Assembly: GCA_026874595.1 (NCBI GenBank)
Contig: CM049316.1
Location: 60,707,676 to 60,771,675, forward strand
Origin: Sipunculus nudus
Lineage: Eukaryota > Annelida > Sipuncula > Golfingiida > Sipunculidae
Length of the DNA stretch: 64,000 bases
Reading direction: 5' to 3'
Shown: positions 25,181 to 39,284 of the stretch, piece by piece
Numbering within the stretch: position 1 is the stretch's first letter
Layout: the number at the start of each line of letters is the position of its first letter
The notes under the pieces: generated by a model
Seen by the model: only the letters and a program-made list of their open reading frames with translations
What the model was told of the DNA's origin: nothing
The model's database searches: none
Position numbers and translations under genes: made by a program

Positions 25181-26420
25181 GAACCGGTGAGCTTATGCGA
25201 CAGCTCAACGTCGTCTGTCCGCCGTCGCCCGTACGTTAACCCATGCAATCTCAAAAACCATTTGATCTAGCAGCACTGAATTTTTTAAAAGAATCCGTGA
25301 CATGCCAAACTTTATCGGATTATGCTTATTCTGTTGCTTACTGCATTTTTATAGATTTGCAGGGGAAAAGCTAAAAAAACTTTAAAAATCTTCTTCCCCG
25401 AAACTGTCAAGCCAGATTGTTCAATATTTCACAGAAATAATCTCTGAAACAATCTGAAGTTTGTTCGAATGGTTCCAGTTCGGTGAATTTTGGCCGAGTT
25501 ACAGGAAGCTTAACTTAGTCATTTGGCAAAAAAAAAACAACTTAAAATGCAATATCAGAAATGGCTGGAGCTTTCTTCACGAAATGTTATACAAATGTTG
25601 GTCACAGGACTCATATATGAATCTGAGGTATTGTTGGCGCCACCTGCATCAACCATTTCTGTACGAGTGTCATCGGTCATTAGCACATTAACCCATAATT
25701 TCTCAGGAATAGCAGGAGCTAGCATCTCCAAAAATTATTAAAAAATCTGTCACATATAAAATGTGTGATTGAGCGTTTTGTGGCGCCACCTTCATTAACT
25801 TATATTTCACGAAGAAAAAGCAAAAAAAAAAAACTGAGAAAATCTTCTCTGAAATCATTCAGCCAAATGGTTCAATATTTCACATAAAATATCCCAGAGA
25901 TAAGTTCTTTCTAGTTTTTCGAATGGTTTGGGTTTGATTAATTTTAGCGGAGTTACAGGAATTTGAACTTCGTCATTTTGCCAATTAAGCATACTGACAT
26001 AAAAATTGCAGGATCGATAGGAGCCAGCATTACCAAATTTTGTGCAAATATTTGAAATTGCAGTTTTTTGGCGCATCAACCTTTTTTTTAAGGACAAAAC
26101 CTCATAATATAACCCTCTTTCGGTGTAAATATGGTTCATGATGAAACTGTCAAGCTGAATCATTTAATATTTCACAAGAATTACTTTAGGGTAGGGTCCT
26201 CCTTTTTCAGTTATATAAGAATAGATTTTGTTAATTTATTTTTGGTAGAGTCATAGAAAGCTACATGAAATTGGTTTTGTGGCCATTAGTAAGCCCATTT
26301 CAATCTGAGGACTGCATTAGTTTTCTCCTGCAAAACAGCTGTTTCAAATTCTGTGACGCTGAACAAAAATGATTCTTCGGAGGCCTTTGTTCAAGTTTAC
26401 TTGATTGTTTGGCAGAATTA
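25181..26420. repeat. Old interspersed repeat with internal reiterations
   Basis: Starts with a CGTCGTCTGTCCGCCGTCGCC segment of the kind at the heads of mollusc repeats. One internal module (GAAACTGTCAAGC... then CAATATTTCACA... then GAGTTACAGGAA) recurs at about 25397, 25852 and 26142 with heavy divergence. No coding content. Confidence 0.55.
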
Positions 26421-26596
26421 TTGAACCTTTAACAATGAAAGGAATACATCTTTTTTTATACTAAACATTTTTACAAATCAATCTAATGGATATGTCAGCT
26501 TGAAAAAAAGCATTGTAGCCAAAATGATTCAGTATGAGAAAACAGGTTTTTTCAACAGCCAAGATTGTGTCTGTATCTATAAATAGTTTTGTACAG

Positions 26597-26692
26597 TTAG
26601 GTACAGGTCAAGATTTCACTCAGTGCAGCCAGGTGCAGGTCAAGATTTCACTCAGTGCAGCCAGGTGCAGGTCAAGAGTCCACTTAGTGCAG
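26597..26692. repeat. 32-bp tandem repeat, 3 copies
   Basis: AGGTCAAGA recurs at 26605, 26637 and 26669, each followed by (T/G)(T/C)CACT(C/T)AGTGCAG. The copies are nearly identical, so the array is young. Confidence 0.9.
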
Positions 26693-26699
26693 TAGCTGC

Positions 26700-27579
26700 A
26701 GAGAGAAATTCGTTCTGGTTCACTTGGGGCAACTGCCTTCCTCATATAAGCCTGGTCAGCCCTAACTCAAGAGAAGTTTGATGGATTGGCCTGAAATTTT
26801 GACCTTGCCTTGCATCTTTGATGGCTTTCTCTTTCACAAGACTGGTGGCGCCGGTTACAATCATTTTTGCACAGTCTATGTCCCTGCTTATTTCTCAGGA
26901 GGGGTTTGATATGTATCAGGCTGAAATAGGGCATATGTATACATCTTGGATAGCTTCGTCGTATACAAGAATGATGGCCCACGTACAATCATTTTTGTGT
27001 TGTTTGCGCCCATGCAAGTACTTCTGCAGTGATGTTTTTGTAATTGGTTCTTGAAAAAAATATGTAGTACTAGCATTCTTAATATACATGTCACACATGT
27101 ACTTGAAAAGTAATGGTTAGCATTGAAACATCATACCTGGTGGAGAAACCATTGCACAGGTTCGCATTAGGCCTGTAGACCTTGTTTCTTTATATTTTCT
27201 GACAATTATGATTGTATTCACCCCATGCAGCTCATGAGACATACATTTTGGAACTTTGGCTTGGAAAAGACTCAGCTGGAAATAAAAGTCCTGAAATTTA
27301 CATTATAAGGAATGCAATCATCCGCCACGTGTTGGGGGGGGGGTCCTTTTTATGGGAAGCTCCCAAAAACGGTGTTAGCATTCATCTTTTTTTTTATATT
27401 TCAAGGTTCATTCATGCATAATTGGCTGTACATTTCGGAATATTCTTTGATAACGGTCCTGAATCGTGCCGGATCCACACCAAAGTATAATCGATTCTTC
27501 ATCAGCAATGCCTAATCCGCAATGCCTAAAACCTTTCATGAGTTTACGTTAATGATTGCGTGAGTTATATTATGGACAA

Positions 27580-27614
<35 letters not shown>

Positions 27615-28760
27615 CACGAACGGGAATGAACGCATACATTCCTGGTGCAGACAATAATGTAATTCCTACAGTGCAATTCAAACCCTTAACCAGAAGCAAT
27701 ACACTAAGAAGCTGTCAATACTCGTTGGTTACATTGAAGCCATAAGCTACTCGGTCACAGAGGGGGTACGCTCTGAACACAGCGAGGTAAGACACATCTG
27801 ATTGACTCTGCTTGTAAACAAAGATGGCTGCGCCCATGCGGAGCTCGTTGTGCGGCACTGCAAGAGAGGAAATTTGCAATCAGTGGGTGATAATTAACTG
27901 ACCTCAGGCCGTAACAGCAAGTTAGAATAGAGATTGTCCGGAAAGGGTACGACTGCATTCTGTGTATTCCAACGTGGGTGGTTAAATATTACGCAGGGGG
28001 AATTCCACAGAAACAGCACCGCCAGGTGGCCAAACGTGACGGACAATCACGGTTTTGTGCAGCGGTAACAATTTTTTTTTTTTTTTTGGGGGGGGGGGAT
28101 GTATATTTCAGATCAAGAGCCATGGCCAGATTTTGTAGACTTACTCTGTATCTTGTAACCCAATGTTAAAGTATTCAGAGAAAACCCGTAACAATAATAA
28201 AATTTAGTATGTAACATTTACATTATTATATATTTAACATTATATACAACCGTTTCTTGCAATCCTGTTTAGTATCTTTTAATCAAATGTAAAAGTTTAA
28301 GAGAAAACGTACACAATAATTAAATTTAGTATATAACATTTTATTCGGTAAATTATATACAAACGTTTCTCGCGATACTGTTTAGTCACCCTCCCCTTTC
28401 AGCATTTAGTTCCATTCTGCGTCATGTCTGAAGTTACAGTCTATAAAGCTGGTACAGTCGGCAAAGCTAATACGACTTACTTAAGCTGTATCGATAGGTA
28501 CTGCCACCTTGCGGAGAATTAGAACACCTTTTCATGGTTACCTGACAATCATACTATAAGTACAGCATAGTAGTTCCATTCTCAGTCACGTATTCTACCT
28601 ATCAAAGAATAATTATTTATATTTTATTTTATATATTTAAGTAACGATTGGCATTACTAACCATCTGACAGGACTTTTCGCCGATTCGCAGATGGACTAA
28701 TAAAACTGACTTACATTCTTAAGAAAGCAAAAAGTAAATAAATTAGACTGTAGTGAAGGG
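26700..28760. other. Intergenic, nothing recognised except simple repeats
   Basis: Contains an (AC)n microsatellite at 27583-27610 and short T and G runs near 28071-28098. The open frames here show no family resemblance. Confidence 0.55.
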
Positions 28761-29253
28761 TCAATTAATCAGACGTTCATTGACTACTGGTACTGGCGTC
28801 TCTTCATCAAGGATTTCTACTTCCGTTTCATCCCCGTCCTCAAACTGCTTATAATCATGGAAACCGGAACTAGCTCTGTCACGTGCTCCACCAGGGTGTT
28901 CTATCATTTCCAGCTCAAACTGCTCCCCTTTTCTTGGCTCAACTTTGTGATACACCGCCCTATTCTTTGACGTGGAATTATACTGCTCCGCCGGAAATAC
29001 GTCATCATCGAGAATATCCGGAAGTGAAACGGATGCTGACAAGAATCGACTTCCGTTCTCGTCTTCCTTGAACTCGTAGCCGTAGCTGACTCTCTTGGTA
29101 TTACCGCCATATCTTTCATTGAATGTCGTAGTCGTCATTGACGGCTCCGGCCATTCTAACACTGACACAGGACGACTTGTTAACCTGATAACACGTCGTG
29201 GCACCGCGCCGCCTCCTACAGAATTGTGACGTGGTCGTTGGTTTTTCTTCCTC
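28761..29253 (-). CDS. Mucin-like gene exon 5, cytoplasmic tail
   Basis: 493 nt after acceptor ATTCTTTTAG. It begins with the rest of the arginine codon, then RKKNQRPRH, and runs 163 more residues to TGA (28763-28761). It is hydrophilic with basic membrane-proximal and acidic distal halves. It ends ETPVPVVNERLIN, which is not an obvious PDZ ligand. Confidence 0.9.
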
Positions 29254-32200
29254 CTAAAAGAATACATTTTCATATTAGCAGAAATGCCAGGTCTTAAGGG
29301 GTGGATACACGGTCTAAGAAAGTAGGCAGGGGTTTACCCCCCCCCCCCCCCCTGCATGGTACAGGTGAAATGTGCGTGTGCGGGGAGATAAAGTAGACTA
29401 TAGGCCTACATGACTCTTTGATGCGGAAGTATTCTTAAGTTAACGATGATACGAAATCTCGGGCTTCTTTTCGGTATTAATCGTATATTATGCTAATTTC
29501 CCAGATTCTTTAGGTCGAAAAGGGGGTGGGTTGCGCTGCCCTCGAAATCCGCCCCTGATCTCATTGTTATCCCCTTAAGCGCTATTACATCTTGTTTTAC
29601 CCACAGGCACTCGATCGTTACCTATACTAGGCCTATATGTTTACATGGTTACGCCCCCTTATATCACCCATTGGTAACATGTAAATGACTATTTATAACG
29701 AGTGCCTGTGGTTTTACCGCTCTCGCAGTAATGAGGGGACATCAATACATGCATTCTATTGAATTTTTATTTTAACAAAGAGGATATCTGGCACTTTGTT
29801 TCTAAACCATGAAACAATATATATACGTCCGACTTATAAACAGTTTGGGCATTTTAGTCAATTTAGGATTGAAGCCTAAAGTAGCCTATGTTGTGCTCAA
29901 GTAATCAGCCACATTTCCCCATTACAATATTGTAGTAAATTAACATAATTTAAGTGTTTAAGTGCCGAGGAATGTCAATACAGTTTGGAACCTCGATCAT
30001 GCTCTCGGGTCCCACAAACTTGGCATATCTGTTTTGACCATTTTCAAACAAGACAACAACATAGTATGTAACGTGAGTGGTAATGCAGTCTTAAAAACGA
30101 ACCCCATAGACCCGAGCCTGCCTTTTACATGCTATGAAGATTCTTCAAGGCTAGATCGACCTGTTCTGCAGCCAACTTTGAAATGTTTACCACTCTGTCC
30201 ATTTAAAAATATATCAACCCTGTTTCCGGCACATTTCTGATATTTTCCTAGCTCCTAGGACAATTCACTTATTTATTCAACCCAGAAATACATATCATGC
30301 GTGATTGGTTGAAATACATTTATATCATGCGTGATTGGTTTTCGCGTTATTAACTTGTTTTCATTGGGAGCTCCAGATGACAGCACTGCGCTGAACATAG
30401 AATTTTAACATCATTAACTGGCCGTTTCACTGTTGCGCTTATAATAGCTCTAAATTTACAAAACAGGTGTCATAAAATAGCTAAAAAGATTCATTACTAG
30501 ATACCATAATGGGTAACTGCCCTGTTGCTTTATGCAATATTTACGAGAGTCTTGAAGTGCGGTATTGCATTCGACTCTGTCCTGTCAAACCCTCCACAAA
30601 ATCTCTAGGCACGCCGCTACGTCAGTGTAACCTTCAAAGTGAGTCGGGTATACGTATGACATTACAGATGTTGATGGTTTAACAGACATACCTGTAGCAA
30701 GCGACGACAATCACTACCAGCACTATCAACAAGAGGACCGGGATGACGACAGCTACAACGACGATCAGAGTCTACAAGTGGTTAAACATCATATATTAAT
30801 TATAAAATAATAATAATAATAATAACAACAATAATAATGATAATAATTATGAGACATGTAATAATAATAATGCTCATTACTAATGTATTCAATTTTTTTA
30901 CAAATTATATAAAAAAGTTATATTTTGATTTATTTTAATGCTACATATATATGTATTTGCTGTAAGTATGAAAATAAAATTTCACAAACACATACACATG
31001 TACACTTCACACATGCACACTGATCACACGGACTCGAGTTTGTCAACATTACATTACGTTTGTGTCACGCATTTTCCTTCTATGTACGCCATCAGTGTTC
31101 TTACCGGTTAAGCCACACATAGCCGACTCGTGCATTGTTCCTTTCTAAGACAACTATTCTTAAACTTTTGTAATTCAGTTGCGACATGCTGGTGACACTT
31201 GGCACAATGTGTAAATGTTAGTGGTCGGGGGGTGATATAAAATTCGCTTAATAATCGATATAACAATCTTATCGTTAATCAAACTGGTTTCCTTATTTTG
31301 AATGCCTTTCTACCCAAAATATACGATATCTAGTCACAAAAGCTTTAAATTTTACTTTTCAAATATTTCGTAGCCTCACGCTTCCACTAGTACGTCTCTT
31401 TTTCTATGACACCAGTGGAAGCGGTATACGCTACGAAATGATTGAAAAGTAATATTAACTCTCCATAGAGACAGTGGTTTCGGTTGTATATAGGCGATCA
31501 GAATGAGGAAAACCAGGATGACAAAGGAAAAAAATACGCTGAAAATGACGTTTGGGGGATGGGCCCCTAATTATATCGACCCCCCCCCCCCCCATCCCCC
31601 CCATTACACACACACACACACAACTGGCGACGAAACAAGAGGAATGTTGTAATTGCAAAAAAAAGAGGGAACTTCTTTGTTAGTACAGCAATACATTTTA
31701 TGTGATAGAACACCAGATTTAGTAAATTCATGCTTTATCCAATCTTCCTACCGTTTTCTGTCTTTGTGCGGCAGATGGCGCCGCAGTGCCGTCTCTATGA
31801 AGACAGTGGCTTCCGTTGTACACCAGCGTATTTTTCAATTGTAATTTCATCAAGTGTTCTTTCATTTTTGAGAAATGTGTCATATTCACATTCACATACA
31901 GCACCCGGGCCTTGGTTTTCTTTCTGAAATAATCACAGTGAAATCAATGAATCTCTATTTATAGGATTATTTCCCCCTGGCTTCATGCCCGTAACGCAAA
32001 AAAAAAAAATGATAGTTTGTTTTCACTTGCCTGCGTTAAAGCCCCTATAAGGTGGAGATTTTACCCCGTAAGGTTTGGTCAGATTTGACCAAAGAGGTTC
32101 ATATTAGCATATTCATCGTTCAACGTGATAACATGCAACATCCCCAAAATATAAATTACGTATAATATACTTGCGATGACACATAAATTGTAACTTAATA

Positions 32201-35200
32201 ATCAGTCAAAGACACCATGTAGCGGTATTCACAAAGAACGGTTGTCCCGCGAACAGCATTCATGTAAATTTCGGCATTGTTTCTTAAGAGAATATACTTT
32301 TAGCGCATGGTAAAACTTCCAAGCCTATGAATAAACTGCAGTAATGTTTATCTCTATGTGATAAATCTATCTTTCATTGCCACATCTTGAAATTATATTC
32401 CTGTTTAACTTCAAATGATACTCTTACCCATTCTGACTTATACATGAGTCTTGTGTACAGATGGTCGGGTTATCATTGTTATACTTCAACCACAAACGTT
32501 CCAGGATTGATTTTACTTCTGATTCATTCGCTCTCTTGTCTTCGAAACTTACCGTCAAGCCTAGAATCGACCCTGTATAATATATGGATATAGACACATA
32601 TTCCTTTATCAGCGTTTTACCTTAGAATTATAATAAAACTTTTCAATTATTTATCATGATAACTTGCGAAAAGTATCATTGGGAAATTTCTGTTTTTGTA
32701 TTGTGTATTGAACTGCCAACACGCAGAAATTTGACCCCTTTGATAAGCCATATTTGCTTCATAAAATGATAATTAGGGAAGTCCATTGGCAAGCAAATAC
32801 ATTTTTATTATCTACTACAGTAAATCAGTAAAATACTGATTTTCCCAACCTTATATCATATTTAAATTTTGTTACATATTTGCTTGGTATTAAAAAAAGA
32901 AGCAATGTGAACTTATTTGCAGGCAAATATTTATTATCAATATTTTGAATTCATGTTTGTAGACCTATTAGATTCTTTATAAATCAATTTATTATATATA
33001 TAGCAGTATATTAGTCGTCATCATAAAATGGCATACATAGTGCCATAGTACCCACAATGTTTTACCACAGAGAATTTGTTTATTTTAACCGTCTTGAAGG
33101 GGACATATTGCTTGAACTTGATATTACATGCATTATTGACTGATGTAAATATCATCATCGTCTGATGTTAATATATGCATCACTGAAATACCCCTGCAGG
33201 ATTTGCTAAAGGAAATCTCGACTTACCTGTTTGAGGTTTTACACAGACATCGCTAACATTCGAAGGTGAGTCAGTGGTTACAAGTAGTGTCCGAGGTGGC
33301 ACGGAAGACAAAACGGACGTGGTGCTAGATGTAACAATGGAAGTATAATCTTGCTTATCAGTTGACCTCTGGGATGTACCCTCGGTCGAAGGATTTGGTG
33401 CTGATGTTTTTTTCATTGTGACTGACATTTCCTCAAGTCCAGTTGTCCGTATTATTTCCGGCTTCTGGGTGGTCATGGAAGAACTGGTCGGCGTTTGACT
33501 TGAACCTCCTCTAGTACTTTTTGTAGAACGGTCAGGTGATACCGTTGTTGTTACGTCATGGGCATCAAGCCGCGTGGATACTTGTTTCGGAACACTTGAT
33601 GTTTCAGCTATACTTGTGGTACGCAAGGCGGCTGAATCTCCTGTTGGTACCGCCGTGGGTGTGCCATCTGTTGGTGGGATAGTCCGAGTCGGGCTCGTGT
33701 GTTTGTCGAATGTTTCAGATTGGCCAAACTCTGAAGAGGTGGAAGTTTTCATCCTCACAACTGATTTTGCACCTGTAGTTCTCAACGCACCTGTTGTTGC
33801 ATCTTTAATCTCACCTGTGTTGTCTGGGGGTGGTTGAGACGAACTGGGGAGGGCGTTAGAGGACCCTTCATGAGAACTGGTATCTCTGACTGTTGATTCT
33901 TTCTGCACCGTGTTATCGTCAACTTTTGTTTTGTCTGTTGTACCCGACATTACATGCACAGCACCAGAGGTTAATTTCACCTCCTTTACTAAATCACTGA
34001 ACTCACTTTGAAGTCCAAAGGTTGTTGAATCATCTGTGCTGTGCCATATCGTGGTTTCGGCAACCGTTTTCGATTCTTCCTTTCCTAAATATGAAGTTCG
34101 TTGTCTTTCAAATGATGTCAGTTCATCGGGGCTAGACCAAACGGTGTCTTCGTTGACCGTGGTGGGTTCTTTCTTTTCTACACTTTGGGTATTGTGATCC
34201 TCAAGGGTCGCTGTCAAGTCACCAGGATCTCGTGAGTGCGAATCTAAATGGATTGCTGTGATTTCCTCCTTGTTTAAGTCTGACCGGACATCCTCAGTGG
34301 AGAGTAGGTTATCGGGGCTATTCCAAGTCGCGTATTCATTGACTGTTGTGAATTTCCTCTTCTCTGAATCTGCAGTAGGGTTGTCTCCTAAGGATGTCAG
34401 GTCTCGGGGTCGACGCCCGGTCGAATCTCCGTTGACGGTGGTGGATGTTTCCTTTTCTAATTCAGATTGGTCATCTTTAAAGGATAGTAAGCCATCGGGG
34501 CTATCCCAAGTCGCGTATTCATCAACTGTTGTGAATTCCCCCTTTTCTAAATATGTGGCCTGGTGATCTTCTAAGGATGTTAGGTCACGTGGTCGACGCC
34601 CAGCAGAATCTCCGTTGACGGTTGTGGATTCTTTCTTATCGAATTCTGAGGTTTTGTGAACATCAGAGGATGTTAGATCACCTGGGCTGTGCCAAATCTC
34701 ATCTCCGATGATTGTTGTGTGATTCTCGTTCTGTAAATCTGAAGACTGGTGAACTTCAGAGGTTGTAACGTGATCGGACCGATCCCGTGCTGTGGAATTA
34801 TCTGATGCTTTTAATCTTTCCTTTTCTAAAGTCGAGGCTTTTTCTGTAAGGAATATTCCTGCTCGTGAAGTATTTGAAATTTTGATCGTATCGGTCGTGT
34901 TATTATACGTGGTGTCCGTTGTATTCTTAGCATGTGTCACCTACAATTAACGGTATACAGAATTATATGTAGTAAATCTTTCTTTTTCCTCTCTGTCTCT
35001 CTCTCTTTTAGATGAACAGCACAAGAATATTTCGAGGTCGATTACGTCATATGTGGAGATGAGGTATAGAGACCAAAGGGGAAGTGGCTATAAAATAAAT
35101 CAAAATTAAAGAAGAAATACCTGTTTTCGTGAATATGCTCAGCCTAAATCGCGCATATTTAGTGGTGTTATAGCAATAGTCAATGAAAACGATATGTACA

Positions 35201-37193
35201 AATAAAGTCAAATGACAAATCATAAGTTCAATATCATGCTGCAGAGTCACGAGTCCTTACCTGTCAAACAATGTTAAGATGTTGTAAAATTGTTGAAAAT
35301 ACAATTGAACGGATTTCCAGCAGATAGGACGATTAAAAATTGATTTTACTCTGAAGATATAGTGACAGTGACTGCCTGGGTATTATAACATTGCTAAATC
35401 TAGAAAAATGAATGCCATGGAAGACCTGTGGGGGACTTGGTGTTTATTTATTTATCATGGACGGAAGTGTATGGCCTGAGATTTATATTCAAATCTCCCT
35501 GTCATGCTAGGACAGCTCGCACGTATTACGTGATCGTCTGCATGCACATGTTTAAAACGTCAATGTTATAACCAATCTGTGCAAACTATTAACCAAACAT
35601 TACCAACCAAAACTTTCAATAAGAAACAGGTAAAAAAATCTTGATGCTCATTTAGTATATGAATTTTTTTAATTAAAATAAATATACAACGTTCGACTTC
35701 CTTATAAAGTTCTATTTAATTATGTGTCTGATGATTTTACCGATTTGTCCTAATGCAAATAATAAAACAAAAGGATGGGTAATTGGTGGGAAAGGAAAAC
35801 AAAAACCACAGAACTGCATGAAAATAATACAACCGGAAGCATTTTATCTAAACGAATACATGAATGTGAAAAGCTAACGTTATACGTGCAGGCAGATACA
35901 ATGCATGTTTATGTACCGGGGTTTTTGTGCACCTTTTGACACGGGATGTGCGTAAATGATGTAATTATTGTTGCCCGTGGTCTTTTTTAAAAGTCTCTTT
36001 TGAAATATGTTTTATTTTACGTCTATATACATCGCTAGTATAGGGATGTAACAATGCATCGAAGAATAAGTTAGATTTATTTCGATTATTATTTTGTTGC
36101 ATGTACCATCCCGAAGTCCTCTGTCAGCTCTCAAATTTGGTGGAGAACTTCACGATGTCGAAGCTCTTTATCTTGTATGAACTGTGAATCTACAAACATC
36201 CATTTCGGTAAAATTACTTTATTTTTATAAAGAATGAAATTTACTACTTACGTAAGAATTGAATCGAGAATTGAATCGAAGGTAAAGAATTGATAATTGA
36301 ATCGATTCTAATGTCCCTCACAGTTCACGGGCGTGTCAGCTAGGGCCGCATTTGCATGTAGATGGGCACCTATGGAATGCAGACGAGGTCAGTGCTATCC
36401 TTTATGTCAGGACCTTAACAAAATATGAAATCCTTTTTTTATGATTAATTTAACTAGGACAGAACTCAATGAGAGTATATTATAGAGTTGCAAGAGAAAT
36501 ATCTCCTATTTAAAGTTGGTTGTCACTTAGTTCAGAAGTGGTCAAAGTTGAAGGTTAATATATTTTGGCCTAAATGTTTCATGTAGTGAATTGTATATTT
36601 AAGTTTTTTTTATTAACAAATATAGAACAGCCAAAGGGTTTTAGTGTCTATGCAGAATGGCAGCCACCCTAAGCGGTTTAGAGAAACTGGGAGAACTTAT
36701 CTTGTCAAGGTTCGATTAAGGGCGCGGGGATGACTCGAAAGTACTTCTATAGGAGAGCATCCACGCAAGAATCGATCTGCAGAGAGAGTTTTGTGGCAAA
36801 GGGGCGAGTATCTGCTAAATTAAAAGCGGATTAACGCCTTATTGGACAACGCCCAAATACTCAAATGACACTAGGATATGAGATTACTTTTAAGCATTAT
36901 TGAACAAAAGGCCAACATCAAAATACCATGAAAATACCATGTAACCTTTTTCAGAAATCAGTTTGTAAAATGACTTCAAACTAATAGGCGGCATGATTTG
37001 TTCTAGATGACCATTCTTAACATTCCCCTACAGAGAGAAAAATATGGGCCTGTATTTTTCAGCATAACAAATTCTTATGTCATTATCGCAGCAATCATAT
37101 AGTTATTCATGAAGTTATGTAAATATTGTGTGAATAACACGTGGACTGTAAAAGGGGAAATTATCTATAATTTGGACATTATTATAAGACAAT

Positions 37194-37281
<88 letters not shown>

Positions 37282-38209
37282 AAGGACACTGAGTTAAGCA
37301 TAATCATGAGAAACAATCATGAAGGAGAAACAAACACATGTATTATTAACAAGCATTTTAGCCAAATAGCTTTATATTAAAACTAATCTGTATAATTTGT
37401 TATTGACATTTTGGTTATGTGGGATAATTTGTATCCTACAGACGTGACAATAGTCTTATCACGACAAGCCGTTATTCGTCATGATTTATCAGTTTATATA
37501 TTCAAAATAATGGTTATGTGCAGGTTGTGTACATTTATAAAACCGTTATCAAAATCAGCATCTGTCACCCAGATCAATTGTATACAGACTTAAACAGAAG
37601 TGAACTCTGTAGTGTCATTTTACGTATTGTGTTCAAGGTAACGGTATTGTAGGTGTCCTCTAACAGATTAAATAAGAAAACTCGCCGATCAGGTATAAAA
37701 TCTTCAAAATGGCCGAAGAGTCTGTCCGATTTTTGAATAAATGTTATTATTAGTCCGCAAATTACCATACTGCTAGTCCGTGGGTAAGTGCTCAGCTCAC
37801 CTCCTTATTACAACGGGACCCTAGCTACTAACTAAACGACTTGTCAAATATTTGATAAATATTATTAGATATTAGATAAATAAATGTTGGGTAAATTATA
37901 TGTCAGGTGTAATCTGAAGACACATTTGAGTCCATTGAAAAACAGTGAACAAGAACCAGTGTCAGTTTAGTTGCGTGTGAAGAAACTATCATGTATAATT
38001 GCATTAAAAATCTGACAAATGTCTGGTTGCTTAAATTATTAATATACACGGTATGAAGAAAATATTGACACAGATAATCTCTGCAAGAACAATGTGCTTC
38101 AGAAAGTGGTTTATCAGGGGAACCAATATCAATTGGGCTGAATAATGATAACATATTACTTAATAGTAGGGGAGACTCCATACCAAGTGTTTACAGCAGA
38201 ATTTGATAA

Positions 38210-38265
<56 letters not shown>

Positions 38266-39210
38266 CCCCCATGCACATATACACAACACTGCATGCACAG
38301 AAGTCTACATTATTTTCACCTGATACAGTGTTCTTTCTGATATACATATTTCTTTTTTAATTTTCATATGATATATTGGTACATTTTATTTTTTTTTAAT
38401 TTTAAAATACATGTAGTACGCTTGTTAAGCACACAGTAACAGCCAGTCACTTTTTAGTGGGCTAATATTTAAGTACATGACATTATTTCATAATTTTTTT
38501 TATCATTATTATTTCTCTGGCTAAATTAAAACTGAAATTTTATATGTTGACTCAATTTAAATTTCATTTTCTATCAAGACAGACACACGATAGAGTAATA
38601 ACAACTTTTGAGATATTGTCATGAGGTTTAATATTAGTTCGTTAAAATGTGTCTTGATGTAAATTTGTTTAAATAAGTGTACTGTTTAAAATGAAAAAAA
38701 AATAATGTTTAAATATCATATATCGAAATGAATGAAATCAAGAAAACATGTTTAGCATCAGAATGAAATCTGCACCAGATTTAAAATAATGTATACCTTA
38801 TGAGTCTAATATGAATTTAAAAAAAAAAAGTTTGTTTTCATTTTGAATTAGGATGCTAACACAGCAGTCAAGTTCAGTAGGGCATGCTTAATAAATAATA
38901 TTTATAATTTGTTTGCGATCTCTGTACATGTTGTGTATATGCATGCGTGTTCATATATATATATTTTTTATTTTCAAATTTTGATTCAATAAAAAAATTA
39001 TTTTTAGACATGAAATAAACATGATACAGGAAAAAACGGTTTTGACATGAATTGTCATGTATAGTTAATTATTTGCCAATTAATACAGGAAAAATTAGCC
39101 TATTAAAAAGTGGTTTGCGGTTACTGGTTTCTTGAAATTGTGTACTATTTAAACATTAAATTTTCAAAAAAATGATAAAATTTCATATGAAAATGAATGT
39201 GAATTTTGTA

Positions 39211-39284
<74 letters not shown>

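Noticed and set aside
29280-29570. Possible hAT-type MITE ending ATCCGCCCCTG
   Set aside because: Only one end is recognisable and no inverted partner or target duplication could be found.
33574-34566. Plus-strand frames of 87 and 102 codons
   Set aside because: Shadows of the Thr/Ser-rich exon of the mucin-like gene.
35047-35250. Minus-strand frame with hydrophobic start as signal exon for the mucin-like gene
   Set aside because: Its donor (near 35120) leaves phase 1 and would create a stop on joining exon 2; the exon at 48663-48722 fits phase 0 and has a better signal core.
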